Notes under the pieces: generated by a model
Seen by the model: the letters and a program-made list of their open reading frames with translations, nothing else
What the model was told of the DNA's origin: nothing
Database searches by the model: none
Made by a program: the position numbers and the translations under genes
Shown here: positions 1-11,173 of the stretch, piece by piece
Position numbering within the stretch: position 1 is the first letter of the stretch
Layout of the letters: each line of letters begins with the position of its first letter
NCBI RefSeq assembly: GCF_000178955.2
Contig: NC_016631.1
Span: 4,340,001-4,404,000, forward strand
Length of the DNA: 64,000 nucleotides
Direction: 5' to 3'
Source: Granulicella mallensis MP5ACTX8
GTDB lineage: Bacteria; Acidobacteriota; Terriglobia; Terriglobales; Acidobacteriaceae

Positions 1-1775
1 TTGAGCAGCACTCGATAGCGCTGGTTTTCGAGCGAACGGTTGGATACGCGCAAGGCTTTGCTCTCTGCTGGCTGCGTGGCCGGGCGTACGTCGAAGACCG
101 CATAACCGACGGAGGACATGGGCGCCAGGAAGACCACCTTGCCGTCTTCCCACTGCGCAGGCGTCTCCTGCCCATCCGGACCATAGACGTGTACTGCTTT
201 TGGTGCGCCACCGGGAAAGACAACCGTCGCCTCAACCAGATCCTGGCGGGCAATGTTGAGCGGGTTGTAAACCACCACAGGCACACCCTGTGTGCGCGTA
301 TCGAGACCGGAGGCGACAGCAGAGCTTGCACTGGTGAGTACAGCGGCAAACTGATTGGCCGCGATCACATCATCGTTCCAGGCGTACTGATAGGCGCGCG
401 GCGTCGAGGTTCCAGCGCCCGTATCGTGAAAGTGTCCGGCGAGTGCAAGCATCCATGCATCATTCAGCCGCTGCTGCGGATAGTCGCGAGCGCCAAGCCA
501 TTGCGCAGCGATCGAAGCCTTCTCCGCGGCGTCGGCAAGGTTCTCATCCTTGATGATCCAGCGCTTGTGATAAGCCTGCGAGGTGAGTGAACCGGCGGAG
601 TGATCGGTCAGTTCCAGGTCGCCCTCGTAGTGCGGCATGTGCGCAGCCATCTCCGGCGTGATCGCATTGAACATCTGATCGGCAGAGGACTCGACCACGT
701 GCACCGGGCCTTCTCCTACGCGCACCGTCACCGACTGTGCAGGGAAGGCCGGGGCACCGTTCAACTTCGGCAGGGACGGCAGGATCGTGTCTCTCTTCGT
801 CACGATGGCTTCGAGCAGCTTGATGGTGGATTCCTGTGGCGCTCCACCGGTGTCTCCCGTACCCACGTAGCGATAGTCGGTGAATACGCCCGAGGCTTTG
901 CCATCGAGAGCGATGCGCTTTTCCCAATCCGTATCGACAGCAACAAGACGGTGAAGCGCGCTGGCCTGTTCCGCGGTGAGCGCCGGTTTTTGCGCGCTGC
1001 TCAGAAGTGTCTGCTCCATGGACGTACCGGGAGCTTCACTCAGATCGGTGTAGATACTGCTGCCGTACGCGCCGGGATGCAGCGCCGCAATCACGCTCTT
1101 GCCGTCCGGTCCCACCCACACACCGACGTTGAAGGGTACGCCGTCCGGTGTCTGCTCCGGCGAATCAAGACCACCCGCCTTCGGACCCGCGGGCCAGCGC
1201 CCACCGATCTTCTGCGTCGAGAATCCAATGAGTCCGGCATGGGCAAGAATCGTTGGCAGCGAGGCAGGAAATCCGAAGCTGTCCGGCAGCATGAACTCGT
1301 TGCTGGCCTTGCCAAACTCATGACGAAAGTACGTATTGCCATACAGGATCTGGCGGAAGACTCCTTCGGCGCTGGGCAGGTTCACATCGCCCTCTTCCAC
1401 GGAAGAGCCTGCGGGAAACCACTGTCCACGCGCGACGTATCCCTTGATACGGGCATAGTCGTTGGGGAAATACTCCTTCATCAGGCGATAGCGGTTCGCA
1501 CCGGTCCAGTTAAAGACATAGTGCGGATACTTATCCATGTCATCGAAGTTCATCTGCATGGTCTTGGGCAGGAACTGGCTGATCGTCTGCGGAAACTCCC
1601 ATCTCCATTGCGTATCCAGATGAGCGTAAGGGACGACGAAGAGTGTGGGAGTCTTTGTGATGTCCGGCCGCGTCATCGTCTGAGCATCGACGGCAGTTAC
1701 CAGCACAAGCATCGCGGCAACGGACAGCAAAGGGCGCCGGATAATGGCGCAGGCGGTATGGAAGGTAATGCCCAT
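1..1775 (-). CDS. GH38 alpha-mannosidase, secreted; C-terminus cut by the window edge
   Basis: The reading frame stays open from an ATG at 1775 to the left edge, so at least 591 residues are present and the C-terminal sugar-binding part is missing. A gggagag ribosome site lies just upstream of the ATG. Residues 1-31 form a signal peptide ending in VTAVDA. The family 38 metal-binding start motif AHLDTQW is at about residues 51-57 (His52, Asp54), and LPDSFGFPASLP at about 163-174 holds the nucleophile, Asp165. GH38 enzymes hydrolyse alpha-mannosides with a zinc ion; a secreted form would act in the periplasm on mannose-containing glycans. It follows the oxidase and phosphatase genes on the same strand, 57 bases from the oxidase stop, so it may be the last gene of that run. 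The family call is firm; the natural substrate is not visible. Confidence 0.88.
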   Translation of the reverse strand, partial: MGITFHTACAIIRRPLLSVAAMLVLVTAVDAQTMTRPDITKTPTLFVVPYAHLDTQWRWEFPQTISQFLPKTMQMNFDDMDKYPHYVFNWTGANRYRLMKEYFPNDYARIKGYVARGQWFPAGSSVEEGDVNLPSAEGVFRQILYGNTYFRHEFGKASNEFMLPDSFGFPASLPTILAHAGLIGFSTQKIGGRWPAGPKAGGLDSPEQTPDGVPFNVGVWVGPDGKSVIAALHPGAYGSSIYTDLSEAPGTSMEQTLLSSAQKPALTAEQASALHRLVAVDTDWEKRIALDGKASGVFTDYRYVGTGDTGGAPQESTIKLLEAIVTKRDTILPSLPKLNGAPAFPAQSVTVRVGEGPVHVVESSADQMFNAITPEMAAHMPHYEGDLELTDHSAGSLTSQAYHKRWIIKDENLADAAEKASIAAQWLGARDYPQQRLNDAWMLALAGHFHDTGAGTSTPRAYQYAWNDDVIAANQFAAVLTSASSAVASGLDTRTQGVPVVVYNPLNIARQDLVEATVVFPGGAPKAVHVYGPDGQETPAQWEDGKVVFLAPMSSVGYAVFDVRPATQPAESKALRVSNRSLENQRYRVLL

Positions 1776-1832
1776 TCTGAATCTCTCCCGAACAACTTAT
1801 GTAAAACTGCAATGCTGAATCTGGATGCCGTC

Positions 1833-3269
1833 TTATCTCACGTCAAATAACATCTGGAAGCCGCAGTCCATGTGGAACTGGTTGTGGCAATGAAAGAACA
1901 TCAACCCCTCCTGCTCGGGGGTCCAGTCAACTTCGATCCGCTGGCGAGCGCCGATGAGCACAACATCCTTCAGCAGGCCGCTGGTGACCTTTCCGTCAAT
2001 GCGCGTCAGCTCAAAGGAGCTGCGATGCAGGTGAAGCGGATGCGCATCAGAGCTGGTGTTGTGGAAGGCGAACCGATAACGCATGTTTTTGTGCAAAGCC
2101 ATGGGAGGATCCGACGAGCGATAGCTCTTGCCGTTGATCGTCCATCGCTCCATGCCATTCTCACCGGGAGGGATGCGCGCGATAACCATCGGCAGCGTTA
2201 CATCGGCAGACGGTGACGGCCTCTGCAGACCAAACTGCGTGTAATCCCACAGAGCGACGGTGGCGCGTGCATTCGTCGCGACGTTACTGTAGCCCGCGTA
2301 CTCGACCAAAACACCCAGACCTGAACCGCGCACGTCGTCATCGGTCGAGCCCAGAATCCATACGCCAGGACGGCTCATCTCGACGATGGCGTCGACGCGT
2401 TCGGCAGCGCCCAGATCCAACGAAGGAACTTTACGAGGCCGCGGCACCGGATTTCCATCCAGGGCGGTGACTAGAAATTCATGGCCCGGAAGAGCGATCT
2501 GAATATTTTCCGTCGCACTGGCGTTGAGGATGTGGAACAGAACGCGCTGCCCTTCTTTCACGCGAATCGGTTCGCCGTGACCAAGCGCCTTGCCGTTGAT
2601 AGAGCCGATACGGTAGCCGACCTCGACCATGCTGGGACCCCAGTCCGTTTCACCGAACTCCTCCACCGCCGCGGGGTTGTCATCGTCATCCATATCCATG
2701 AAGAAGGGCTCCCACTCATGCGTGGAGAGAAAGATCTCCTGATCGTAGCGACCGGGATTCTCCTTCGGCTCGACGTAGACGAATCCGAACTGGCCGCTGT
2801 AGGTGCCCACGGTAAGATCGTCCATCGTCATCACGTGCGAATGCACCCATCGCGAACCGGCCGCGCGCGGCGTCATGCGATAACGAAGATGTCCATGTGG
2901 CGGCACAGACAGGCTGTTCTCCTCCATCGTTCCATCGAGGGCCGCGCTCAAAGGAAAGCCATGCCAGTGCACGTACTCCGTAATCTCAGTGTCGTTGAAG
3001 AGATCCACCGTGACAGAGACGCCTTCGCGCAAACGGATCAGCGGCCCCGGCACGCTGCCGTTGTATCCCGTGGTGAGGATCGTCTTTCCCGGAGCGATGT
3101 CGGCCTTCACCGGCCCAATGCGCAGGGTGACATCGGCGGGCATGTTGTGAGCTGCCCATGCGGGCACTGCAGCCAGTCCGGCGACAGTCGCCGCGGCTCC
3201 TGAGAGAAAGCCGCGACGTGTCAGACATCCATTATTTGGTGAGGGTTCGACGATACAGTTCACTTCCAT
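1833..3269 (-). CDS. Tat-exported multicopper oxidase (laccase-like)
   Basis: 478 residues with a Tat signal (LTRRGFLSG, residues 16-24, then a hydrophobic stretch ending AWA). The copper motifs stand in the usual order: HWHG at 101-104, HSH at 143-145, HPLHLH at 410-415 and HCHNQFHMDCGF at 460-471, which together bind the T1 and trinuclear copper sites. Such enzymes oxidise phenols or metal ions with oxygen and are exported folded, which fits Tat. The residue in the T1 axial position is Phe471 rather than Met, as in high-potential laccases. The start overlaps the end of the phosphatase gene by 38 bases; the only other nearby in-frame start is GTG at codon 3, so the overlap is probably real and suggests coupled translation. 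Substrate unknown. Confidence 0.9.
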   Translation of the reverse strand: MEVNCIVEPSPNNGCLTRRGFLSGAAATVAGLAAVPAWAAHNMPADVTLRIGPVKADIAPGKTILTTGYNGSVPGPLIRLREGVSVTVDLFNDTEITEYVHWHGFPLSAALDGTMEENSLSVPPHGHLRYRMTPRAAGSRWVHSHVMTMDDLTVGTYSGQFGFVYVEPKENPGRYDQEIFLSTHEWEPFFMDMDDDDNPAAVEEFGETDWGPSMVEVGYRIGSINGKALGHGEPIRVKEGQRVLFHILNASATENIQIALPGHEFLVTALDGNPVPRPRKVPSLDLGAAERVDAIVEMSRPGVWILGSTDDDVRGSGLGVLVEYAGYSNVATNARATVALWDYTQFGLQRPSPSADVTLPMVIARIPPGENGMERWTINGKSYRSSDPPMALHKNMRYRFAFHNTSSDAHPLHLHRSSFELTRIDGKVTSGLLKDVVLIGARQRIEVDWTPEQEGLMFFHCHNQFHMDCGFQMLFDVR

Positions 3270-4671
3270 CCGTGCCTATAAAAGAGATGGCCAGAGTCTT
3301 GCTATCGGCCTCAAGAACCGTGAAGCCGTTAACCTTTTGCCGGAAGATGGAGCGGTCGTAGGGATTCATCTCGTAGAGACCGGCGCCGCCGCCGCCGCTG
3401 ACGAAGAAGTGAACCGTTCCCTCCGGCTTCAGCTCCTGCAGGTTGTGGTCGTGGCCGTTCAGATATACATCCACGTGATCCTTCTTGAGGATGGGCAGAA
3501 GCCGCGCGATCAGCTCTTTGTTGTCGCCGCGTGTCGCCGAATAGATGTGATAGTGGCCGAAGACTACCTTCCACTGCGCCGTGCTCTTGGTAAGTTCCTC
3601 ATCGAGCCACTTCAACTCCGCTTCATCGACCGCCGGAGTATCGAAGGCGAAGAATTGTACGGAGCCCGCGGTGAACGTGTAATACGGTGCAGGCATATGC
3701 CAGTTCTGGCTCTTGGCGGAATACAGGATCTCCGCCGCCGGGCTGTCGGCCCCGCTCCAATCATGATTGCCGAGCACTGCGTAGAACGGGAGGTGCATGG
3801 GGCCGTAGAGCTGCTCCCACTGTGTCTGCCAGCGCGGATCGTCGGGGCTCGTCATGCCGCGTGGGTAGAAGTTGTCGCCGAGGGTCAAGCCGAAATCGAA
3901 CGGATGGGCCTGGTGATACGCAACCATTGCCGCCGCAGTTTGCTTCTGCGCTGCTGAACCGGTTCCAAAGTCGCCGAATGCCAGCACACGAATCGGCTTG
4001 CTTGCCGGGGCCACGGAGAAGAGCGGCGGAGGCACACGCATGAACGCGGGAAAGGCGATGCCGTAGCGCGTCTGCTGCAGAAGCTTTTGCTCGTCCAACA
4101 CCAGACCTGCGCTGTGGATATCACCGGCGGCTACAGCCGTTCCAAGTCTGGTGTTCAGCAGCCGGCTCAGGGAGTCGATGCGAACCGTCTTCAGCATCTC
4201 GACAGCGGCGAGGGAGACCGACACGTCAGGGTCCGACGAAGCATGGCTCTCCAGAGCGGATAGGTCCTGTCCCTCGTGCCAGTGCTTATCGAGAGCCTGG
4301 ATGAGGTCGATGCGAAGCGTCGCGGAGGGATCTTTTGCCAGCCGGTCGAGCAGGAACGCGGACTCCGAGGGCATGTCGCCGAGAACGTGCAGCACAGTCG
4401 CGACAAGTTCGGCATCCGGCATCTTCTCGGCCTGCTGCTGAACCTCTTCCGGCTGCTTGACCTTCGCCCCTGCTTCAGCGCGGTAGTCAGCCGGGATGCG
4501 CGCCAGGATCGATTCGGACAAGGGCACAGCTGGAGGTTTGGACTGCACCTGTGCAGCTAACTGCAGTGGCATCAGAGAAGCCGCAAAGATCAATAGGAGA
4601 ACAGGACGATGTGACGGCAATTGCAGCAAGATTGGTGCTCCTCCGGACAACGGCGTAAACACCTCGAACAT
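3232..4671 (-). CDS. Secreted purple-acid-phosphatase-like metallophosphoesterase with helical-repeat N-terminus
   Basis: 479 residues. An N-terminal hydrophobic segment (about 22-41) looks like a signal peptide ending QLAAQ. Residues about 80-200 are short amphipathic helices rich in Leu, Ala and Asp, similar to HEAT-type repeats. The catalytic domain has all five calcineurin/PAP motifs: GDFG at 233-236, GDNFYP at 265-270, GNHD at 301-304, GHYHIYS at 372-378 and GHDHN at 406-410, which bind a dinuclear metal centre and hydrolyse phosphate esters. It probably frees phosphate in the periplasm. First gene of a minus-strand run with the multicopper oxidase (38-base overlap) and GH38. The 295 bases upstream are AT-rich and hold its likely promoter, but I see no clear operator. 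An ATG further inside is possible because no strong ribosome site precedes 4671. Confidence 0.85.
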   Translation of the reverse strand: MFEVFTPLSGGAPILLQLPSHRPVLLLIFAASLMPLQLAAQVQSKPPAVPLSESILARIPADYRAEAGAKVKQPEEVQQQAEKMPDAELVATVLHVLGDMPSESAFLLDRLAKDPSATLRIDLIQALDKHWHEGQDLSALESHASSDPDVSVSLAAVEMLKTVRIDSLSRLLNTRLGTAVAAGDIHSAGLVLDEQKLLQQTRYGIAFPAFMRVPPPLFSVAPASKPIRVLAFGDFGTGSAAQKQTAAAMVAYHQAHPFDFGLTLGDNFYPRGMTSPDDPRWQTQWEQLYGPMHLPFYAVLGNHDWSGADSPAAEILYSAKSQNWHMPAPYYTFTAGSVQFFAFDTPAVDEAELKWLDEELTKSTAQWKVVFGHYHIYSATRGDNKELIARLLPILKKDHVDVYLNGHDHNLQELKPEGTVHFFVSGGGGAGLYEMNPYDRSIFRQKVNGFTVLEADSKTLAISFIGTDGSELYRRTLTK

Positions 4672-4966
4672 AATGAAGGCTTGTTACTTAATGATAAATT
4701 TTCACAATACTGCCACAAATAACGTACTGAATCGTCAACATTCGGCGCTGTTCCATCAGGGATCTCAAGATACGCAGGGAAAAGAATATTCCTAAAATTC
4801 ACAAAATATCCGTCATTCGCACTAAATCCAACTAACCTGAAAACCGCGGTCACGAGGACGCTCGGATAGAAAAAGACGAAAGGCTCCCCTTCTGATGTTA
4901 AAAATGAACACAATAATCTAAAAAGAGACTGCTTGACCAACCTGCAAGCCAGCGCTAATCGATCCG

Positions 4967-5839
4967 CTACCCTGCTTTTTGGATTCCCGACAAAAAGGCC
5001 TGCTGGACGTGGTTGAAGCTGCGCCCGCGCAGGGTGGCGGCGACGATGGTGCGCGTTGCGCGCGTGTCGCTGAGGCGCACGTAGCGGCAGCCAGCGTTCC
5101 GGTCTATGGCCATTTCAGGAACGAGCGAGATGCCGACGCCAGCGGCAACCATTCCAAAGAGGCTGCTGAACTGGCCGCTCTCAAATGCGATCCGCGGTGC
5201 GACACGGGCGCGAGTACAGGCGGCGATACTGAGGTCGCGGAAGCAGTGGCCGTCGCGCAACATCACGAAGGGCTCTCCGCGAAGGTCCTTGAGAGCCAGC
5301 GATTCGCTACCTGCGAGCAGGTGTTCTTTCGGCAGCACCGCGAAGAGTGGTTCTGTGCAAAGAGGAAATAGCTCCAGATCCTTGTGGCGCAGAGGAAGCG
5401 CAAGAATCGCAAGATCGATCGACAGGTTTCGCAGGCTTTCGAGCAGGATCGGCGTTGTCTCTTCCACGATACGCAGCTTGGCTTCAGGATGCTTTCTCGT
5501 AAAGTCCCTGGTGTAGTGCGGCATCAGGTAGGGCGCAATGGTCGGAATCACCCCTACGGAGACGCTGCCGCGAACGTCCGCGCACTTGTCGGTCACGCTG
5601 GATCGCGCCGTCTCCATCTGGGTCAGAATCGAGCGGGCATGAGGCAGAAAGGCGCGACCGGCCTCGGTAAGGCGGATACTGCGGCCCAGGCGGTCGAAGA
5701 GCTTTGAGCCCAGGTCTTCCTCAAGCTTGAGAACCTGCTGCGAGAGCGAGGGCTGGGCGACCTGACAGCGCTCGGCGGCACGGCTGAAACTGCCCGTTTC
5801 CGCGATGGCACAGACGTAACGCAGCTGGTGAATCTCCAT
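4967..5839 (-). CDS. oxyR: OxyR, peroxide-sensing LysR-type regulator
   Basis: 290 residues: an N-terminal winged helix-turn-helix (about 1-60, FSRAAERCQVAQPSLSQQV) and a LysR substrate-binding domain. In the sensor region, RDGHCFRDLSIAAC places cysteines at residues 199 and 208, the same numbers and spacing as the redox pair that forms the disulphide in Escherichia coli OxyR. The gene is divergent from katG, the classical OxyR target, and an OxyR-type operator overlaps its own start codon (5838-5874), which suggests autoregulation. It senses hydrogen peroxide in the cytoplasm and activates catalase-peroxidase. Among LysR proteins the conserved cysteines and katG neighbour make this call specific rather than generic. 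Confidence 0.93.
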   Translation of the reverse strand: MEIHQLRYVCAIAETGSFSRAAERCQVAQPSLSQQVLKLEEDLGSKLFDRLGRSIRLTEAGRAFLPHARSILTQMETARSSVTDKCADVRGSVSVGVIPTIAPYLMPHYTRDFTRKHPEAKLRIVEETTPILLESLRNLSIDLAILALPLRHKDLELFPLCTEPLFAVLPKEHLLAGSESLALKDLRGEPFVMLRDGHCFRDLSIAACTRARVAPRIAFESGQFSSLFGMVAAGVGISLVPEMAIDRNAGCRYVRLSDTRATRTIVAATLRGRSFNHVQQAFLSGIQKAG

Positions 5840-5874
5840 AGTTTGTACCTATACTCCGGATGGTCATTATGTAT
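5838..5874. promoter_or_regulatory. Probable OxyR operator between oxyR and katG
   Basis: Four tetramers stand at the exact spacing of the OxyR consensus ATAG-N7-CTAT-N7-ATAG-N7-CTAT: ATAG at 5838-5841, CTAT at 5849-5852, ATGG at 5860-5863 and GTAT at 5871-5874, i.e. 14 of 16 positions match. The first tetramer overlaps the oxyR start codon, so binding there would repress oxyR; the katG promoter should lie in the rest of the 305-base gap (5875-6144), in which I see no other clear element apart from the katG ribosome site gagggaga at 6131-6138. Confidence 0.75.
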
Positions 5875-6114
5875 TGGAGCTATCGATCTCCATAATGCTA
5901 CATTCGTTGGGTCGAGACAAACGGAAACGTGGTCACGACGCACGGCACCGGCATGGCACATGTTTTGCCGGGGAGCTGGTGAGAATGACAATGGATGAGG
6001 AGTGTAGCTACTGGCGGCGGAGGTGGACCGCTGCACGTACACAACCGACAATCCATTAAAGATGCCATCAGGGCGAACACGCCCTGGTCGATACCTGGGT
6101 TCCAGGCCCAGTAG

Positions 6115-8412
<2,298 letters not shown>

Positions 8413-8444
8413 GCCTGCAAGGTAGGCCTTAGGCTTTTACACCA

Positions 8445-8503
8445 CTCGACCCTCGACCTGACACCGGATTCGTCCGGACCAGGTCGAGGGTCGAGCCTTT
8501 TTT
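8445..8503 (+). terminator. Rho-independent terminator of katG
   Basis: A perfect 16-base inverted repeat (CTCGACCCTCGACCTG at 8445-8460 and its complement at 8480-8495) is followed by six T at 8498-8503. The loop itself folds: CCGGA-TTCG-TCCGG, a five-pair helix closed by a stable UUCG tetraloop. Confidence 0.92.
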
Positions 8504-8574
8504 GAGTTCTGAACAGGTGCCCCACATACCGTCGTCATACGTAGCATCAGCATCGCAGCGCTCTCTCCTGAGTC

Positions 8575-9492
8575 TCAACTCATGGCAAGATGCAACAACT
8601 TGTCGAAGTTGTCCGGCGTGATCGCATTCGCTTTGATATTAGGAAGGTTCTCCAGGGCCAGATCCCTCAGGGTGTGACCGGGCGGCAACTGGAGAAACAG
8701 CTCGCAACCGAGCTCCTGCGCAACACTAGTAGCGTCATGCCAGCGCACTCCGTGGGCGATATTGTCGGCCAGATCTTTGGCTACGCCCTTCGCAGTGCGC
8801 ACAGCCCGTGCATTCACATTTGCGATATAGATCACCTTCGGATCTTGAACCGAGATCGCCTCCAACTGCGCGTGGAGTGAGTCGGCGATGGGCTGCAAGA
8901 GCGGGCAGTGGGAGGGAACCGGCACATCCAGCAGCTCTGCCTTCCTCGCCCCTTGCAATAGGGCTTTCTCCAACACTGCTTTCATCGCTTCAACGGAACC
9001 GGCAATCACAATTTGCCTGGGAGCATTGATGTTCCCCACAAACACCGGATGCGCCGGAGTGCTCTCTGCGGCGACCAGCTTGATCACCTGCGCCTCGCTG
9101 AGCCCGACGATGGCCGCCAATCCATATCCCGTCGGGTACAGATGTTCCATCTGTTCAGCTCGCGAGCGCACCAGCCGTACTGCATCAGAGAGTTCAATCG
9201 CCTCAGACACGACGGCGGCTGAGAAAGCACCGATGGAAAGCCCCGCCACAGCGAGTGGACGCACACCGCTCCGCTGCAGGGCTCGCGCGGTAGAAACTCC
9301 TGCTGCAAAGATAGCCAGTTGAACGGAAACAGGAGAGCGCAAGGCATCCTTGGAATCCAAGCTCCGAACATCGTGCCCCAGAACCTCGCTTATCTCTGCC
9401 AGGGTTTCATCAACAACGGGATGCTGGACGAGATCATGAAGCATCTGCGGCCTTTGCGATCCCTGGCCTGGGAAGAGCAATCCTATATTCAT
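8575..9492 (-). CDS. mdcH: MdcH, malonate decarboxylase epsilon subunit (malonyl-CoA:ACP transacylase)
   Basis: 305 residues with the FabD-like acyltransferase fold: oxyanion motif FPGQGSQ at 7-13, nucleophile Ser86 in GLSIGAF and catalytic His195 in PSHCPLL. In malonate decarboxylase it primes the acyl-carrier subunit by transferring a malonyl group from CoA, after which the enzyme runs on acetyl/malonyl exchange. Its ATG overlaps the mdcG stop as ATGA, so the two are translationally coupled. It is the last gene of the eight-gene mdc run. FabD of fatty acid synthesis is a relative, but the operon context makes MdcH the better name. Confidence 0.92.
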   Translation of the reverse strand: MNIGLLFPGQGSQRPQMLHDLVQHPVVDETLAEISEVLGHDVRSLDSKDALRSPVSVQLAIFAAGVSTARALQRSGVRPLAVAGLSIGAFSAAVVSEAIELSDAVRLVRSRAEQMEHLYPTGYGLAAIVGLSEAQVIKLVAAESTPAHPVFVGNINAPRQIVIAGSVEAMKAVLEKALLQGARKAELLDVPVPSHCPLLQPIADSLHAQLEAISVQDPKVIYIANVNARAVRTAKGVAKDLADNIAHGVRWHDATSVAQELGCELFLQLPPGHTLRDLALENLPNIKANAITPDNFDKLLHLAMS

Positions 9493-10145
9493 TTCAAGCG
9501 ACCTTCATCCGCTATGTCCCAAGGGTCTTCAACGAGTTGCTGCCCATCAGGCGTGCGAATCAGAATCTTCGCGGATCGGCGAAGGGCATACTCCTCAAGC
9601 GAAAACCCGCAATATGGAGTTTCGATGCGTACATCAACCTTCGCAGGCAAGGAACTCAAGGTATCCCATAGATCGCGAGCGATTGCATGATCTATCTTCT
9701 GCGGAGCGAAGAGCGCAAGATCGAGGTCACTGGCTTCCGTAATCACGTGATCGCCGGTAGCTAGTTCAAAACCAACGCTGCCGACTGGCCCCCAACTTAA
9801 ATCAATGTCCGCCAGTTCCCTCTCAACGAGAGCGAGAGTCTTGAGTGCCGGAACCGACCTGCGAGAGTCATGGGCAAGGGAGACGCGCAGTTGGAGCGGT
9901 CGCTTGATCAGGGCCACATCTGCCATATCCACGAAACCGCCCCATCGTTGACTCCTGTCAGTCCCTCGAACTCCGACAGCCACCTTGCCAACCGGTGCGT
10001 TTACCCGCCGCACAACGACCCACGGACTGTGCTTCATCGCCGTCTGTACCCACGGGGGTTCGGCCATGCACGCGGGATGAACTCTTCCTGAGCTCAGAAG
10101 CAGAAGATCGTGTACTTGCGGTGCCTCATCGATTGCGCCTGCCAT
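9489..10145 (-). CDS. mdcG: MdcG, malonate decarboxylase holo-ACP synthase (phosphoribosyl-dephospho-CoA transferase)
   Basis: 218 residues. A nucleotidyltransferase core is visible: GSVGFELATG at 122-131 followed by SDLDL at 139-143, giving the metal-binding Asp pair. It attaches the 2'-(5''-triphosphoribosyl)-3'-dephospho-CoA group, made by MdcB, to the serine of MdcC with loss of diphosphate. It begins six bases after the mdcF stop, behind a gagg ribosome site, and overlaps mdcH. The call rests on this motif pair and on the position in the operon, the same as in Klebsiella. Confidence 0.9.
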   Translation of the reverse strand: MAGAIDEAPQVHDLLLLSSGRVHPACMAEPPWVQTAMKHSPWVVVRRVNAPVGKVAVGVRGTDRSQRWGGFVDMADVALIKRPLQLRVSLAHDSRRSVPALKTLALVERELADIDLSWGPVGSVGFELATGDHVITEASDLDLALFAPQKIDHAIARDLWDTLSSLPAKVDVRIETPYCGFSLEEYALRRSAKILIRTPDGQQLVEDPWDIADEGRLK

Positions 10146-10151
10146 AAAACC

Positions 10152-11099
10152 TCAAAAGTACTTCGCCATCACCAGCATCCATACCGCTAGCGTAAGCCAT
10201 CCCGCGCCATAGGAAGCAATCAATCCGGAACTGGCGGTCTCAGGTGTCGCATCAAAACTTTTCCCGAAGACCAAACCAAAGAAGCCACCTGGAATGGCGC
10301 TGATAATCGTGATGTCTCGAACATGATCGCGGCTCATATGGAAGAGAAGAGTCATACCGAGAGCAAAGAGCGGTTGGACCAAGAGAATGGCTACGGTTGT
10401 CCAAAGCACCGCCTTGTTGAAGCGAAACCGTTGCGCTGAAACAACCACACCCGTAAGAATGAGCGCGGAACCTGTTGCCGCACTTCCGAGAGTCATGAGG
10501 GTGCGGTTCGCGTAACTCGGCAGATGCACACCGAAGTAAGCGCCCACCAGCGCCAGGGCTGGAGCCCATACGACCGGTCGGGCGAGAGCCCGGACAAAAC
10601 TACGCAGCACATTTCCAAGGCTGATCCCGGCTCCCTGCGACTGCTTATCTGCTTCAAGAAGCGCCACTGTCAGTGGGGAGATCGTAATAGCACCAACTGC
10701 AATGGAAAGCGCTGCCGTAACAGAGGACGCCGAACCATACGATGCGGCGAACAGAGGCAGCGCAACAGCGGCCGAGTTCGGAAATCCGATCGTAAGAGCC
10801 AGTACCGAAGCATCGGAGACCGACAGCTTAAGCGATTGCCGCGCCCATATATAACTCGCCGCATAGAGCGCGGTGAACACAAGCGTGATCATCAGAGCCG
10901 TTGGAATCTGTTGTTCCAGATCTGCTCTAGAGGTTCGAAGGATGGTTGAAAACAAGGCACAGGGGATCGCGAAGTTCATGACCAGCACGATCAGGTTGCG
11001 GACATTCACGTTATCCATGAGGCCTCGCCGGCCTGCCAGGTACCCCAACAGCAGGCCGACGAAGATTGGAACGAGTGCGTCGAGAAGAACAGTGGTCAT
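10152..11099 (-). CDS. mdcF: MdcF, probable malonate carrier of the auxin efflux carrier (AEC) family
   Basis: 315 residues with about ten membrane segments in two five-helix halves, the AEC pattern; LALTIGFPNSAAVALPLF and AIPGGFFGLVFGK are the characteristic glycine- and proline-broken helices. AEC proteins encoded beside malonate decarboxylase genes import malonate. It is separated from mdcE by a 71-base gap containing an inverted repeat, the only sizeable gap in the locus. The family is clear; the substrate is inferred from context. Confidence 0.87.
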   Translation of the reverse strand: MTTVLLDALVPIFVGLLLGYLAGRRGLMDNVNVRNLIVLVMNFAIPCALFSTILRTSRADLEQQIPTALMITLVFTALYAASYIWARQSLKLSVSDASVLALTIGFPNSAAVALPLFAASYGSASSVTAALSIAVGAITISPLTVALLEADKQSQGAGISLGNVLRSFVRALARPVVWAPALALVGAYFGVHLPSYANRTLMTLGSAATGSALILTGVVVSAQRFRFNKAVLWTTVAILLVQPLFALGMTLLFHMSRDHVRDITIISAIPGGFFGLVFGKSFDATPETASSGLIASYGAGWLTLAVWMLVMAKYF

Positions 11100-11109
11100 T
11101 GCTGCCCCT

Positions 11110-11173
11110 TAGAGCAAATCTCTTGTTACTCGAATATCGCGGTTCGCTATACACCTACAGAAAATTTGCTCTA
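11110..11173 (-). repeat. Inverted repeat spanning the mdcE-mdcF gap
   Basis: TAGAGCAAAT at 11110-11119 and its exact complement ATTTGCTCTA at 11164-11173 enclose 44 bases. The right arm includes the mdcE stop codon. In the transcript this could form a long hairpin between the enzyme genes and the transporter and accessory genes, for example to stabilise the upstream mRNA or lower downstream expression. No T-tract follows, so a plain terminator is unlikely. Confidence 0.5.

Noticed and set aside
600-1850. Plus-strand open frame of 416 codons
   Set aside because: It lies opposite the GH38 gene, which has a signal peptide, family motifs and a ribosome site; the plus-strand reading has no recognisable domain and high Arg/His content typical of antisense frames.
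4590-4940. Minus-strand frame of 116 codons upstream of the phosphatase gene
   Set aside because: It overlaps the phosphatase start, has no ribosome site and reads as low-quality AT-rich promoter sequence.
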